Positions 1 through 7,806 are shown, counted from the first letter of the stretch. The stretch is DNA of 23,658 nucleotides from JAKEGK01 sp036507695 (GCA_036507695.1 DATCIR010000066.1:1-23658); one strand, 5' to 3'. Made by a program: numbers and translations. Notes: generated by a model not told the origin, from the sequence alone.

Positions 1-677
1 CCTTCCAAGAGCTGCCCCTCATAAACATAGTACAGCGTGTTAAAGCGGTGTCCGGAGGCCGTCACCGTAGCCGCTTCACTATTAAATTGGTTGGTTTCTT
101 GTATAGCCCGGATACCCGGCGTACCGCATTGGGTCTGACCGGATAGGCATTTCAGCACGCGATATGAGAATTGATTGCCGGCCATTAGCATTGGCGACGA
201 CACCATTTCTATGGGATTATAGGTAAAAACGGTCTGATCTGTACTGTAATCGCCGGCGTATAAAATATTGTCCTTATCGTAATATGCATGGACATTTAAG
301 GATCCGTCGGGATCCTGGCTGACATAACGGATGGTTGATACGCCGCCGCCTCCATCATAGACCAATGTTGTTTCTTCTCTTAGCACGCCAATCATAACCG
401 TCGGATTATGTGGATCTTCGATAAAATCCGCAAACCACTGTACGGTCATTTGCCCCGTAATAGATGCGGGGCCGGTACCGGTATTAGTTATGCGGTTTCC
501 GGAAATGGCGTATACGATTCTATCGCCAGATTGAATCAGCCGTAGATTGTCCGTGCTGCGCTCGATAAGCGGTGGCGGTTCGGTACTGTCCACCAGGCAT
601 CCGGACAATAACCAGACCAGTGCGGTCGTACTGACTACGGAAATGATGGTCTGCCTGTACAATTGAAATGTGCTCAT
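1..677 (-). CDS. Putative lipoprotein, 3' part beyond the window edge
   Basis: Reading leftward from the ATG at 677 the frame stays open for 225 codons to the window edge, so only the N-terminal part is present. Residues 9-24 are hydrophobic and end in the lipobox L-S-G-C with Cys27, so a lipoprotein signal peptide is well supported. Residue 28 is Leu, not Asp, which by the +2 rule suggests outer-membrane sorting. The rest is polar and Gly/Thr/Ser-rich (for example DGGGGV near residue 114) and looks like an extracytoplasmic beta domain. I do not recognise the family and assign no function. The ribosome-binding site is weak (AGG about 9 bases before the ATG). It is transcribed in the same direction as iscU but lies beyond iscU's terminator, so it is probably a separate unit. 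Confidence 0.75.
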   Translation of the reverse strand, partial: MSTFQLYRQTIISVVSTTALVWLLSGCLVDSTEPPPLIERSTDNLRLIQSGDRIVYAISGNRITNTGTGPASITGQMTVQWFADFIEDPHNPTVMIGVLREETTLVYDGGGGVSTIRYVSQDPDGSLNVHAYYDKDNILYAGDYSTDQTVFTYNPIEMVSSPMLMAGNQFSYRVLKCLSGQTQCGTPGIRAIQETNQFNSEAATVTASGHRFNTLYYVYEGQLLE

Positions 678-980
678 GGTGTAACCTGCGTAGTGTAAGT
701 GCCTATGCATCGTGTTGCTAACAGATCGGGCGTATCGCATGTACCCATACCTTCAATTTGCCATTGCACACAACACTATTTTAATTAGCATTCAACAGCG
801 GTGCGTTGTTTACAAGCATGCAATTAAATAATAAATTCAGCCAGACGTTGGATTAGCACCTGGGCGATTTGGTTCTGGCCAATCAAGAAAAGTATTTCGG
901 TTATTGTAACGAAAAAACCCCCGCAGGGGTAGTCCTGCGAGGGTTTTTAATCGAAATTATAGAAGGTTAATAAGTCGATC
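678..980. other. Intergenic region between iscU and the lipoprotein gene
   Basis: This 303-bp gap is AT-rich around 770-900 and holds the intrinsic terminator of iscU at 912-948. The remainder should carry the promoter of the leftward lipoprotein gene, but I see no pair of -35/-10 boxes good enough to mark. No open frame or RNA gene is evident. Confidence 0.6.
912..948 (-). terminator. Rho-independent terminator downstream of iscU
   Basis: An inverted repeat pairs CCGCAGG and the adjoining C tract with CCTGCG-AGGG around the short loop GGTAGT. It is flanked by an A run on the left and a T run on the right. Read on the minus strand, the GC-rich stem ends in a run of six T, as expected for an intrinsic terminator. 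It starts 33 bases after the iscU stop codon. The A/T tracts on both sides mean it could also work on the plus strand, but no plus-strand gene precedes it. Confidence 0.85.
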
Positions 981-1388
981 TCAGGCGGCTGAATTCTTTT
1001 TCTTTACCGTCGCGCGATTCTCGTGATAGTTCTGGATAGCGGCTTTAATGGCGTCCTCCGCCAGCACTGAGCAATGGACTTTTACCGGGGGCAGCGCCAA
1101 TTCCTCCGCGATTTGGGTATTTTTAATTTGCTGCGCTTCATCCAGGGTTTTGCCTTTTACCCATTCCGTGAGTAATGAGCTGGAAGCAATCGCGGAGCCA
1201 CAACCATAGGTTTTAAAGCGGGCGTCTTCGATAATACCGTTTTCGTTGACCTTGATTTGCAGGCGCATCACGTCGCCACAGGCGGGGGCGCCTACCATGC
1301 CGGTGCCCACGGACGGATCATCTTTCTCAAAAGCGCCTACATTGCGCGGATTTTCGTAGTGGTCTAGAACTTTATCGCTATAAGCCAT
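981..1388 (-). CDS. iscU: Iron-sulfur cluster assembly scaffold protein IscU
   Basis: This 135-aa protein is the scaffold on which [2Fe-2S] clusters are built with IscS-derived sulfur before HscA/HscB-assisted transfer. The three ligand cysteines are in their classical places: Cys37 (PACGD, with Asp39), Cys63 (YGCGSA) and Cys106 (VHCSVLAEDA). The HscA-recognition motif LPPVK is at 99-103. The family is about 128 aa; the extra length is a Lys-rich tail. The ATG at 1388 is preceded by a good Shine-Dalgarno GGAGAG. It is not in an isc operon here: no iscS, iscA, hscB or hscA is adjacent, upstream is a 430-bp gap and downstream a terminator. It is therefore a solitary copy, either a second iscU or a split-off member of the pathway. 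A possible IscR site lies upstream at 1540-1564. Confidence 0.95.
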   Translation of the reverse strand: MAYSDKVLDHYENPRNVGAFEKDDPSVGTGMVGAPACGDVMRLQIKVNENGIIEDARFKTYGCGSAIASSSLLTEWVKGKTLDEAQQIKNTQIAEELALPPVKVHCSVLAEDAIKAAIQNYHENRATVKKKNSAA

Positions 1389-1489
1389 CCTAACTCTCCA
1401 TCAGTGAAACCGGGTCAAGTGCGCCGGTTTCAGTATTATCGCTGTTTGCACTGTTTATTTATCGCTGGTCTTTCCATTGCCTGGTTCTA

Positions 1490-1519
1490 TTAATACCGTA
1501 TTGTTGTATGGTTCAGCAA
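1490..1519 (-). promoter_or_regulatory. Possible sigma-70 promoter of iscU (weak)
   Basis: On the minus strand TTGCTG (1519-1514) and TATTAA (1495-1490) are separated by 18 bases, about 100 bases upstream of the iscU start. Both boxes deviate from consensus, so this is a candidate only. Its position 20 bp downstream of the IscR-like site would be compatible with regulation. Confidence 0.25.
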
Positions 1520-1539
1520 TGAGGTGACTCGAAATGGTA

Positions 1540-1564
1540 TAACCCGACAAATTCGGTCAAGTAT
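1540..1564 (-). promoter_or_regulatory. Possible IscR type 1 binding site upstream of iscU
   Basis: The 25-bp stretch read on the minus strand begins ATACTTGACC and ends GTCGGGTTA. Against the type 1 IscR consensus as I remember it (ATASYYGACTRWWWYAGTCRRSTAT) I count 21 of 25 positions matching. The mismatches are in the last triplet and in two core positions. Type 1 sites bind [2Fe-2S]-IscR and repress Fe-S assembly genes when clusters are plentiful, which fits the location in front of iscU. No iscR gene is in the window. Confidence 0.45.
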
Positions 1565-1717
1565 AGCGAGGCGCTTCTAAATGCGTCAATATACATAAAA
1601 GGTTAAGTCACTAGCCTATTGGGAATAGGGTTATACCGCCATTAATATTACTTTGGTAATTGCATGTTTATCAATATCTTATATATTAATCTCCAGTCGA
1701 TTTGCACGAAACAGTCC

Positions 1718-1756
1718 GCGTTGTTTTCCCGCATTGTTTTCCTGCGTTGTTTTCTG
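1718..1756. repeat. Three tandem copies of a 13-bp unit
   Basis: Units at 1718-1730, 1731-1743 and 1744-1756 read GCGTTGTTTTCCC, GCATTGTTTTCCT and GCGTTGTTTTCTG. They lie about 60 bases before the uracil-DNA glycosylase start. They could be slippage-derived or a regulator-binding array; the sequence does not decide. Confidence 0.7.
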
Positions 1757-1818
1757 CCAACACGATAACAATTCAAAGTTGAATGTAAACTTAACGTAAT
1801 TTTGAAAACGCGGAAGCC

Positions 1819-2460
1819 ATGGACAAAAAATTAAATTTTGATATCAATTGCCGCCGTTGTGGGCGGCTGGCAACCTTTCTGGATGAGGTTGCCGCGGAGT
1901 ATCCCGGATACCACGCCAGGCCGGTGGCGCCTTTTGGCGACAGCAAACCCCAGTTGCTGATTGTTGGATTAGCGCCGGGCATGCATGGCGCGAACGCATC
2001 AGGCCGGCCGTTTACCGGCGATTATGCGGGCATACTGCTTTATGAAACCCTGTACCAGTTCGGTTTCAGTAACCAGCCGGAATCACATTCGCTCAATGAT
2101 GGTCTGCAATTGCAGCGCTGCCGTATCACCAATGCTGTCAAGTGCCTTCCACCGCAGAACAAACCGACCGGAGAGGAAATAAAAACCTGCAACAGCTTCC
2201 TGCGAAATGAATTGAATGGATTAGCGCGCGGCTCGGTGATCCTGGCCCTTGGCGGCATCGCGCATGGTGCGGTATTACGCGCGGTTAATCTGAAGGTAAA
2301 GGATTATCCGTTTCAACATAATCGGGCGCATTCCATTAGTGATACCCTGACCTTGGTGGATTCCTATCATTGCAGCCGCTACAACACCCAAACCAAACGT
2401 CTGACAGCGCCGATGTTTCACGCAGTGTTTGAGCATATAAGCAAGATTATCCGCGAGTAA
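1819..2460 (+). CDS. Uracil-DNA glycosylase family 5 (UDGb-like), Fe-S type
   Basis: This 213-aa enzyme is predicted to cut uracil (and, in the family, other deaminated bases) from DNA at the start of base-excision repair. Motif A, GLAPGMHGAN at 50-59 followed by GRPFTGDYAG, is the family 5 form. Motif B is around His184 (SYHCSRYNTQTKRLT); the usual HP is HC here. Cys11, Cys14, Cys109 and Cys124 fit the four ligands of a [4Fe-4S] cluster. The start ATG follows CGGAAG at short distance. uvrC starts 12 bp after the stop on the same strand, so the two repair genes are probably co-transcribed. Family 5 enzymes are best known from thermophiles and mycobacteria but are also found in many proteobacteria. 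Confidence 0.9.
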   Translation: MDKKLNFDINCRRCGRLATFLDEVAAEYPGYHARPVAPFGDSKPQLLIVGLAPGMHGANASGRPFTGDYAGILLYETLYQFGFSNQPESHSLNDGLQLQRCRITNAVKCLPPQNKPTGEEIKTCNSFLRNELNGLARGSVILALGGIAHGAVLRAVNLKVKDYPFQHNRAHSISDTLTLVDSYHCSRYNTQTKRLTAPMFHAVFEHISKIIRE

Positions 2461-2472
2461 TGGAACAGACCG

Positions 2473-4341
2473 ATGGCGTCTTCTCCTAACCCAGATCAAG
2501 CGGCGTCCCGGCACGGGACGCTCGACAGCGGCAGTTTCCTGAAAACGCTGCCCCATCAACCGGGCGTATACCGCATGCAGGATGCCAACGGTACGGTACT
2601 CTATGTTGGCAAGGCGCGTGATTTAAAAAACCGGGTGGGCAGTTATTTTCATAACAAGGAAGCAAGTCCAAAAACCCGCGCCATGCTTGCCCAGGTCGCC
2701 GCTGTTCAGATCACTATTACCCATACCGAGGGTGAAGCGCTGCTTCTGGAAAACAACCTGATCAAGGAATTGAAGCCACGCTACAACATTCTGTTACGCG
2801 ATGATAAAAGTTATCCGTATATTTATCTCGATGACCGGCATGATTTTCCGCGCTTGAGTTTTCACCGGGGCGCCAAAAAACCCGTGGGCGAATATTTCGG
2901 TCCGTATCCCAGCGCCGGCGCGGTGCGGGAAAGCCTGAACCTGCTGCAAAAAGTATTTCGCATTCGGCAATGTGACGACAGTTTTTTTAACAATCGCTCC
3001 CGGCCCTGTTTGCAGTATCAAATCAAACGCTGCACGGCGCCATGCGCCGGGCTGATTTCCAAAGAGGAATACGCTGAAGATCTGCGTCACGCGGTGATGT
3101 TCCTCAAAGGCAAAAGCACGGCGATCATCGAAGAACTGGTTGCCAACATGGAAAAGGCGTCACAGTCACTGGGGTATGAAAAAGCGGCTTATTACCGTGA
3201 CCAGATCGCGAGTCTAAAACGGGTGCAGGAAAAACAATATATCAGCAGCGAGCATGGCGACATTGATGTCATCGCCTGTGTGGTAAAAAACGGTGTGGCC
3301 TGTGTTCAGGTGTTCTTTATCCGTGATGGACGCAACCTGGGGAACAAATTCTACTATCCCAAGCATACCCAGGACGCGGCGGCGCCGGAAATCCTCAACG
3401 CATTTATTCCGCAATATTATCTCGGCCAAAATTCCAGCCGGTTTGTTCCGCCGGAAATTATTATTAACGCCGGTTTGCCGGACGAAAACCTGTTGCAACT
3501 GGTGTTGAGCGAGCGAGCCGGCTACACCGTGAATTTATCGTACAAGATTCGGGGTGACCGGGCCCGCTGGATTTTGATGGCCGAGCACAACGCCAGCAGT
3601 GCGCTGGATAATCAACTGGCCAATCAGGCGAGTTTGTTGCAGCGCTTTGAAGCATTACAAGATGTGCTGGAACTGGAAAACCTGCCGCAGCGGCTGGAGT
3701 GTTTTGATATCAGTCATACCCTGGGTGAAGCCACCGTGGCCTCTTGCGTGGTGATGGAAACCCAGGGCCTGCAAAAGCACGATTACCGCCGGTTTAATAT
3801 CGATGGCATCACCCCCGGCGATGACTACGCGGCCATGCAGCAGGCGTTGACGCGCCGTTACACGCGCCTGAAAAAGGGCGAGGGCAAGTTGCCTGATATC
3901 TTGTTTATCGATGGCGGTAAAGGTCAGGTGTCAAGAGCGCTGGCGGTGCTGGAGGAATTGCAGGTCACCGATATCTTGGTTGTGGGTATTGCCAAAGGCC
4001 CGGAACGCAAGCCGGGCCTGGAAACCCTGTTTGTGGGTTCGATTGACAAATCAGTGAGCTTGCCTGGGGATTCTCCCGCACTGCATTTGATTCAACAAAT
4101 TCGTGACGAAGCCCACCGGTTTGCCATTACCGGACATCGCCAGCGCCGTTCCAAAGCACGCAATGTTTCAATCTTGGAAGAAATTGATGGCCTGGGACCG
4201 AAACGGCGGCAAGCGCTGCTAAAACAGTTTGGCGGCTTGCAGGGGGTTCAACGCGCAGGCGTTGAAGACCTGGCGAAAGTAACCGGCATCAGCAAGGCGC
4301 TGGCGCAAAAGATTTACGGCATTTTCCACCCGGATAGCTAA
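2473..4341 (+). CDS. uvrC: Excinuclease ABC subunit C
   Basis: This 622-aa protein makes the two incisions around a DNA lesion in the UvrABC nucleotide-excision repair complex. Domains in order: GIY-YIG nuclease (about 28-105, with GVY at 31-33 and YVG at 44-46) for the 3' cut; a cysteine cluster C167, C179, C187, C191, recently linked to an Fe-S cluster in this family; a UVR helical domain binding UvrB (about 203-238); an RNase H-like nuclease for the 5' cut with Asp412 (FDISH), Asp480 (FIDGGKGQ) and His548 (DEAHRF); and tandem helix-hairpin-helix motifs (about 570-620). Length is normal for the family. The start ATG at 2473 has no clear Shine-Dalgarno but follows the previous stop by 12 bp, so translational coupling is plausible. 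In E. coli pgsA follows uvrC directly; here a minus-strand gene lies between them. Confidence 0.97.
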   Translation: MASSPNPDQAASRHGTLDSGSFLKTLPHQPGVYRMQDANGTVLYVGKARDLKNRVGSYFHNKEASPKTRAMLAQVAAVQITITHTEGEALLLENNLIKELKPRYNILLRDDKSYPYIYLDDRHDFPRLSFHRGAKKPVGEYFGPYPSAGAVRESLNLLQKVFRIRQCDDSFFNNRSRPCLQYQIKRCTAPCAGLISKEEYAEDLRHAVMFLKGKSTAIIEELVANMEKASQSLGYEKAAYYRDQIASLKRVQEKQYISSEHGDIDVIACVVKNGVACVQVFFIRDGRNLGNKFYYPKHTQDAAAPEILNAFIPQYYLGQNSSRFVPPEIIINAGLPDENLLQLVLSERAGYTVNLSYKIRGDRARWILMAEHNASSALDNQLANQASLLQRFEALQDVLELENLPQRLECFDISHTLGEATVASCVVMETQGLQKHDYRRFNIDGITPGDDYAAMQQALTRRYTRLKKGEGKLPDILFIDGGKGQVSRALAVLEELQVTDILVVGIAKGPERKPGLETLFVGSIDKSVSLPGDSPALHLIQQIRDEAHRFAITGHRQRRSKARNVSILEEIDGLGPKRRQALLKQFGGLQGVQRAGVEDLAKVTGISKALAQKIYGIFHPDS

Positions 4342-4409
4342 CGTGAGCGTCATAACCACATGCCCGCACTTCGCGGTTAACGTTGGGGGATTGCGCTGTC
4401 CTGGAAAGC

Positions 4410-6113
4410 CTACGCCGTCTGGATAGACAATCGAAACGGCAGCACCGCTTGGTGGCGTTCCCGCTCAAGGTTTTCAATAAATAATGTTTTCTGCACTTCG
4501 TCAGCCCATAGTTCATCCATAAGATTTGTCATGGTTTCGTACTGGCCGCCAAAATAATGGTGAGCGGCGCTGATATCAAACGCTTTTGGCACGCACACCT
4601 TACGGTGCCCCATTTGTTCCATGCGTTTGGCGAACGGAGCTTCCGCGCTGCGTTCGTTAGTTACTTCCTGGGACAAGCGGATAAACCACGCATCCACATT
4701 CTCGCTGTTGAGCAGTTCCGCCAGGGTTCCCGGTAAATTACGGTACGGCCGGATATTTGCGGGAGCCGTCAGATTATTTTGGATGGCGTCATTCAACTTT
4801 GGCCAATAGTATTGAAATAACATGGCCTGGGTAATACGCAGGGTTTGCGCGCTTTTCAGTAAATCCCGGCCGTTGACGACGGCCAGCGCCAGATCATCCG
4901 CTCTCAATTCATCTTTTTGTGTAATGTACACGGCAAAGCGCCGGTACAAGGACGCGTAAGGCGCAAAAAAGCAATAGTGAATCAGGTCAATCACTTCATT
5001 TCTTGCCTTCATCGATGTGGCATAAAGGGTCCAGACTTGTCTCATAAAACTCAGCCAGTTGCTCAGTAATCCGCGCCGTTTTGAGTACTGCGCGAGGCGG
5101 CGCGCCACGGCGCAGTCAAAATGTTCCGGCGGCAAGGTTTGTAACAACGGATAACCGACGGCGAGTATATTGCGGGACCAGATGGGCAAGCCAAAGCGTG
5201 GTACTTTTATCACATTCAGTTCATGACGCCGGGTCAGAATCACTTGATGTATTTTAAGCACACGCTGTTCCTTGTTTAAGGAACGGAGTTTTTCCATTAA
5301 CCCGCTGGCGTTCGTGTCATCCAACGTAATGCCTTCGGGCACCATAAATTTCAAGTCAAATAATTTGTAACTGATCAGAAACAGGAACAACGAAATACTG
5401 AACAAAGAAACCAACAGGATCGGGCTGTGTTGGGCAAATGGATTGTTCAGCATTTCAAATCCATTCAGGGTGGCCACCGCAAACAGGGCAGGGAATGTCA
5501 TGATATACGCGAAGCCAAACAGCGCCATCGCGGCCGCTACACCCAAGTAAAGCCTGGGGAAGTGCTGGGAAAAACTATATAAGCTGATGATGCGTGACGT
5601 TGGTTTTCTGGCCGGCTTATCCGGCATCGAAACAGCCGGGGTTTCCGGGACATTAGTGGCGGGCGGTTTCAGGTCCGTATCGTCTGAAATTTCGCGCGCT
5701 GCCAGTGTTTCATCAACGTAGGGTTCCGTTACTTTGTGAGGCTGCGTGCTTTGTGCTTCATAAAACAAAGACGCTATTTCATTGGCTGCGGCTACGCCGT
5801 CAAAAGTTTCCACTGGTTCAGCGTAGAGCGCGTCCGGTTCAAGCAGGCTGGTGGAATCACGGGCCGCGGATTCGGGCGCAAATTCACGGTCAACCGGTAC
5901 GGATTCAGTCCGTACGGATGCAAAGAGTGGCACCGGCTGGTCCGGAGATTCAAAACTGATATCCGCCATATAGGGTTGAACTGCAATAGATCCATTGGTG
6001 GCGGCGCAGGGAAGATTGGAGTTAACGTCATCTTCGTGCCGGGTTTCCAGGGAATTTACTGCGGCGATAATGTCTTCAAAATCATCACCGCCAAAAACGT
6101 CGCTACGACTCAT
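4410..6113 (-). CDS. Two-helix membrane protein related to M48 peptidases, HExxH lost
   Basis: This 567-aa protein has an acidic, disordered N-terminus (1-170), two transmembrane helices (about 188-213 and 231-251) and a C-terminal domain. The C-terminal domain follows the layout of M48 (HtpX-like) zinc peptidases: a segment ending GLPIWSRNILAVG, then a helix where HExxH is expected, then DELRADDLALAVVNG near 401-415, which resembles the third-ligand helix (ExxAD). At the active-site helix, however, the sequence is VARRLAQYSKRR (about 336-347), without the zinc-binding histidines. It is therefore probably a non-catalytic relative, perhaps a scaffold or sensor in the inner membrane. AGGTG 7 bases before the ATG supports the start. 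It converges with uvrC and diverges from pgsA, splitting the usual uvrC-pgsA pair. The M48 relation is my reading by eye. Confidence 0.6.
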   Translation of the reverse strand: MSRSDVFGGDDFEDIIAAVNSLETRHEDDVNSNLPCAATNGSIAVQPYMADISFESPDQPVPLFASVRTESVPVDREFAPESAARDSTSLLEPDALYAEPVETFDGVAAANEIASLFYEAQSTQPHKVTEPYVDETLAAREISDDTDLKPPATNVPETPAVSMPDKPARKPTSRIISLYSFSQHFPRLYLGVAAAMALFGFAYIMTFPALFAVATLNGFEMLNNPFAQHSPILLVSLFSISLFLFLISYKLFDLKFMVPEGITLDDTNASGLMEKLRSLNKEQRVLKIHQVILTRRHELNVIKVPRFGLPIWSRNILAVGYPLLQTLPPEHFDCAVARRLAQYSKRRGLLSNWLSFMRQVWTLYATSMKARNEVIDLIHYCFFAPYASLYRRFAVYITQKDELRADDLALAVVNGRDLLKSAQTLRITQAMLFQYYWPKLNDAIQNNLTAPANIRPYRNLPGTLAELLNSENVDAWFIRLSQEVTNERSAEAPFAKRMEQMGHRKVCVPKAFDISAAHHYFGGQYETMTNLMDELWADEVQKTLFIENLERERHQAVLPFRLSIQTA

Positions 6114-6515
6114 ACATCTACACCTACTGTGCTACCACCGCTGAGGCGATGGCAGTTTATATAAAAGTAAAAAATCAATAAAACAGGAAAAAGTGACGCA
6201 ACTATTAACTATATCGTATGAGAGTGGTTAAATTTTAATAAATCTAGCTGATCAGAAAAATCTACCGAAAATTATAACCTATTGATAATAAATGATATTA
6301 CTGTTGATGTTGAGACTCAACAGCCGGCCTCAAAAAAATGGGTGTGAGCGGTGGGGCAAGCGAATTAAGCGTTGTAACGGTGCGGGCAATGTTGGCGTGG
6401 GGGAATCCCGTGTATTGGCAAACGGTAGCGAACACGACCCGCAAATTGAGGAAGCGGGATACGCCAAATTCAAGCATGGTTTCAAAGTGTTGCGAATATG
6501 CATTACTATAGCGCG
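6114..6515. other. Divergent intergenic region upstream of pgsA
   Basis: These 402 bp separate the leftward membrane-protein gene from pgsA. The left half (6150-6300) is very AT-rich and includes a TATAAA-like sequence on the minus strand about 55 bases before the 6113 start. I could not find a convincing -35 partner. The right half has normal composition and can be read as a 76-codon frame from 6292, but that frame has low-quality composition and overlaps pgsA, so I treat it as noncoding. Confidence 0.5.
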
Positions 6516-7106
6516 ATGTTAAACAACATACCCAACCTGATCACCCTGCTGCGGATTATTGCGATTCCAATCTTTGTGGTCGTTTTCTACTTACCCTGGG
6601 CCGAAGCGCATTTTTGGGCAACTTTTATATTTTGCGCGGCGGCGATTACGGATTGGTTGGATGGCTATCTGGCCCGCAAACTGGAGCAGACCTCGGCATT
6701 TGGCGCGTTCCTGGATCCCGTCGCCGATAAGCTAATTGTGGTCATGGCGCTCATCATGTTGATTGAACGCAATCCCACGCCGTTTCCTGATGTGGCATTG
6801 ACGATCGCCTGTGGAATTATCATCGGCCGGGAGATTGTGATTTCGGCGCTGCGGGAATGGATGGCGGAAATCGGCGAGCGGGCCCAGGTTGCTGTTTCGG
6901 TAATTGGGAAAATCAAGACACTGGTGCAGATGTTTGCAATTCCGTTCCTGATTTATGAATACGATATCGGTGAATTTCCAACGTCCGAAGTGGGTTTCGT
7001 GCTCATCTGGATCGCGGCAGCACTAACGATCTGGTCCATGGTCATTTACCTGAAAGGCGCATGGCCGGTTCTCAAGAACATCAATAGCGCGGTTGACAAA
7101 GACTAG
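6516..7106 (+). CDS. pgsA: CDP-diacylglycerol--glycerol-3-phosphate 3-phosphatidyltransferase
   Basis: PgsA transfers a phosphatidyl group from CDP-diacylglycerol to sn-glycerol-3-phosphate, the committed step to phosphatidylglycerol and cardiolipin in the inner membrane. The CDP-alcohol phosphatidyltransferase signature is complete: Asp46, Asp49, Gly50, Ala53, Arg54, Gly63, Asp67 and Asp71 (from DWLDGYLAR to GAFLDPVAD). Several hydrophobic helices span the 196 aa. I chose the ATG at 6516 because the protein then begins MLNNIPNLITLLRI, matching the family N-terminus; an upstream ATG at 6498 would add six residues. Neither has a strong Shine-Dalgarno. REWMAEIGERAQVAVS is a close match to the E. 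coli protein as I remember it. The tRNA cluster follows, as in E. coli. Confidence 0.96.
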   Translation: MLNNIPNLITLLRIIAIPIFVVVFYLPWAEAHFWATFIFCAAAITDWLDGYLARKLEQTSAFGAFLDPVADKLIVVMALIMLIERNPTPFPDVALTIACGIIIGREIVISALREWMAEIGERAQVAVSVIGKIKTLVQMFAIPFLIYEYDIGEFPTSEVGFVLIWIAAALTIWSMVIYLKGAWPVLKNINSAVDKD

Positions 7107-7182
7107 CTGTTTTACTGTCAAATCATGCAGTTATGCTGATTTGCCAACGCTGCGCTAATTGTATGATTTTATTAAATATCGC

Positions 7183-7210
7183 TTGACAGTCGAATGCCCG
7201 GCGGTAAAAT
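7183..7210 (+). promoter_or_regulatory. Sigma-70 promoter of the tRNA cluster
   Basis: A perfect -35 TTGACA (7183-7188) and a -10 TAAAAT (7205-7210) are separated by 16 bases. Transcription should start near 7217, about a dozen bases before the mature tRNA-Gly 5' end. The three tRNAs downstream are probably one transcript, processed by RNase P and 3' nucleases. Confidence 0.85.
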
Positions 7211-7229
7211 ACCACGGCTTGAAGTCACA

Positions 7230-7305
7230 GCGGGAATAGCTCAGTTGGTAGAGCACAACCTTGCCAAGGTTGGGGTCGAGGGTTCGAGTCCCTTTTCCCG
7301 CTCCA
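7230..7305 (+). tRNA. tRNA-Gly (anticodon GCC)
   Basis: A 76-nt cloverleaf: acceptor GCGGGAA pairs with TTCCCGC (7295-7301), T is the discriminator and CCA is encoded at 7303-7305. The anticodon loop TTGCCAA (7261-7267) is held by AACC/GGTT and gives anticodon GCC. The T-arm contains GGTTCGAGTCC. It corresponds in position to glyW of E. coli. Confidence 0.97.
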
Positions 7306-7420
7306 ATCATTTTCTCCACGCTTGCATGTAGCTGTATCCCATGTTGCTAGATACATGGATTTTTAAAAAAACTAAATGATTTGGGAGATTCCGGCCACAA
7401 ATATTGGAACCGAATGAAAC

Positions 7421-7494
7421 GGCTGAGTGGCAGAGTGGTTATGCAGCGGCCTGCAAAGCCGTGGACCTCGGTTCGATTCCGGGCTCAGCCTCCA
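7421..7494 (+). tRNA. tRNA-Cys (anticodon GCA)
   Basis: A 74-nt cloverleaf: acceptor GGCTGAG pairs with CTCAGCC, followed by the discriminator T and encoded CCA. The anticodon loop CTGCAAA (7451-7457) between GCGGC and GCCGT gives anticodon GCA. The T-arm has GGTTCGATTCC. It corresponds in position to cysT of E. coli. Confidence 0.97.
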
Positions 7495-7564
7495 CATTTC
7501 CTCGTCGATCCGCACTCAATCAATGTAGTTATTTAATTCATTGTTGGAATGAGTTACCTATCCA

Positions 7565-7653
7565 GCCCAGGTGGTGAAACAGGTAGACACAAGGGACTTA
7601 AAATCCCTCGGGAGTTAAATCCCGTGCCGGTTCGACTCCGGCCCTGGGCACCA
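7565..7653 (+). tRNA. tRNA-Leu (anticodon TAA)
   Basis: An 89-nt class II tRNA: acceptor GCCCAGG pairs with CCTGGGC, the discriminator is A and CCA is encoded at 7651-7653. The anticodon loop CTTAAAA (7597-7603) gives anticodon TAA. The long variable arm is CGGGAGTTAAATCCCG and the T-arm has GGTTCGACTCC. It corresponds in position to leuZ of E. coli. Its last 22 bases recur at 7807-7828, marking it as a likely integration target. Confidence 0.97.
7632..7653 (+). repeat. Direct repeat, copy 1: 3' end of tRNA-Leu (candidate attachment site)
   Basis: The last 22 bases of the tRNA-Leu gene (T-arm, acceptor 3' strand and CCA) are identical to 7807-7828. The similarity runs on imperfectly for about 11 bases beyond CCA (TTCGACCTGCC against CTTGACCTGTC). 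A duplicated tRNA 3' end is the usual mark of site-specific integration. Confidence 0.85.
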
Positions 7654-7806
7654 TTCGACCTGCCATTGTTGAATTTCTTTCCGAGTAACTAACTTTTACC
7701 GGTAGTGCGAACCGGCACTTCTCCGTGCCGGCTGACACAGGCCATCCATGGCCTGTACCCTTCGGGCGCGCTGACGCGCGTCCAATTATTGTTCCCGGCA
7801 AAATTG
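7654..7806. other. 153-bp hairpin-rich spacer between the two tRNA-Leu tails
   Basis: Three short inverted repeats follow one another. CCGGCAC/GTGCCGG is at 7712-7731 with a 6-base loop. CAGGCCAT/ATGGCCTG is at 7738-7755 with a 2-base loop. GCGCG/CGCGC is at 7766-7779 with a 4-base loop. There is no credible coding frame. The arrangement resembles a small non-autonomous or REP-like element; the hairpins could also help end the tRNA transcript, although no T tract follows them directly. Confidence 0.55.

Larger units (their letters stand above)
1389..1818. other. Divergent intergenic region between iscU and the uracil-DNA glycosylase gene
   Basis: This 430-bp gap separates two divergent genes and must contain both promoters. 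It holds a possible IscR-type operator (1540-1564), a weak minus-strand promoter (1490-1519), an AT-rich stretch (about 1620-1700) and a three-copy 13-bp tandem repeat (1718-1756). I see no coding sequence. The plus-strand promoter could not be placed. Confidence 0.6.

Noticed and set aside
1718..1756. The three-copy 13-bp repeat as a CRISPR remnant
   Set aside because: Units are directly adjacent without spacers and far too short.
5736..6164. A 142-codon plus-strand frame opposite the membrane protein gene
   Set aside because: It is antisense to a well-formed coding sequence with signal features, and its translation has no domain-like pattern.
6292..6522. A 76-codon plus-strand open frame before pgsA
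   Set aside because: Composition is unlike a protein, it overlaps the pgsA start, has no ribosome-binding site and lies in the expected promoter region.
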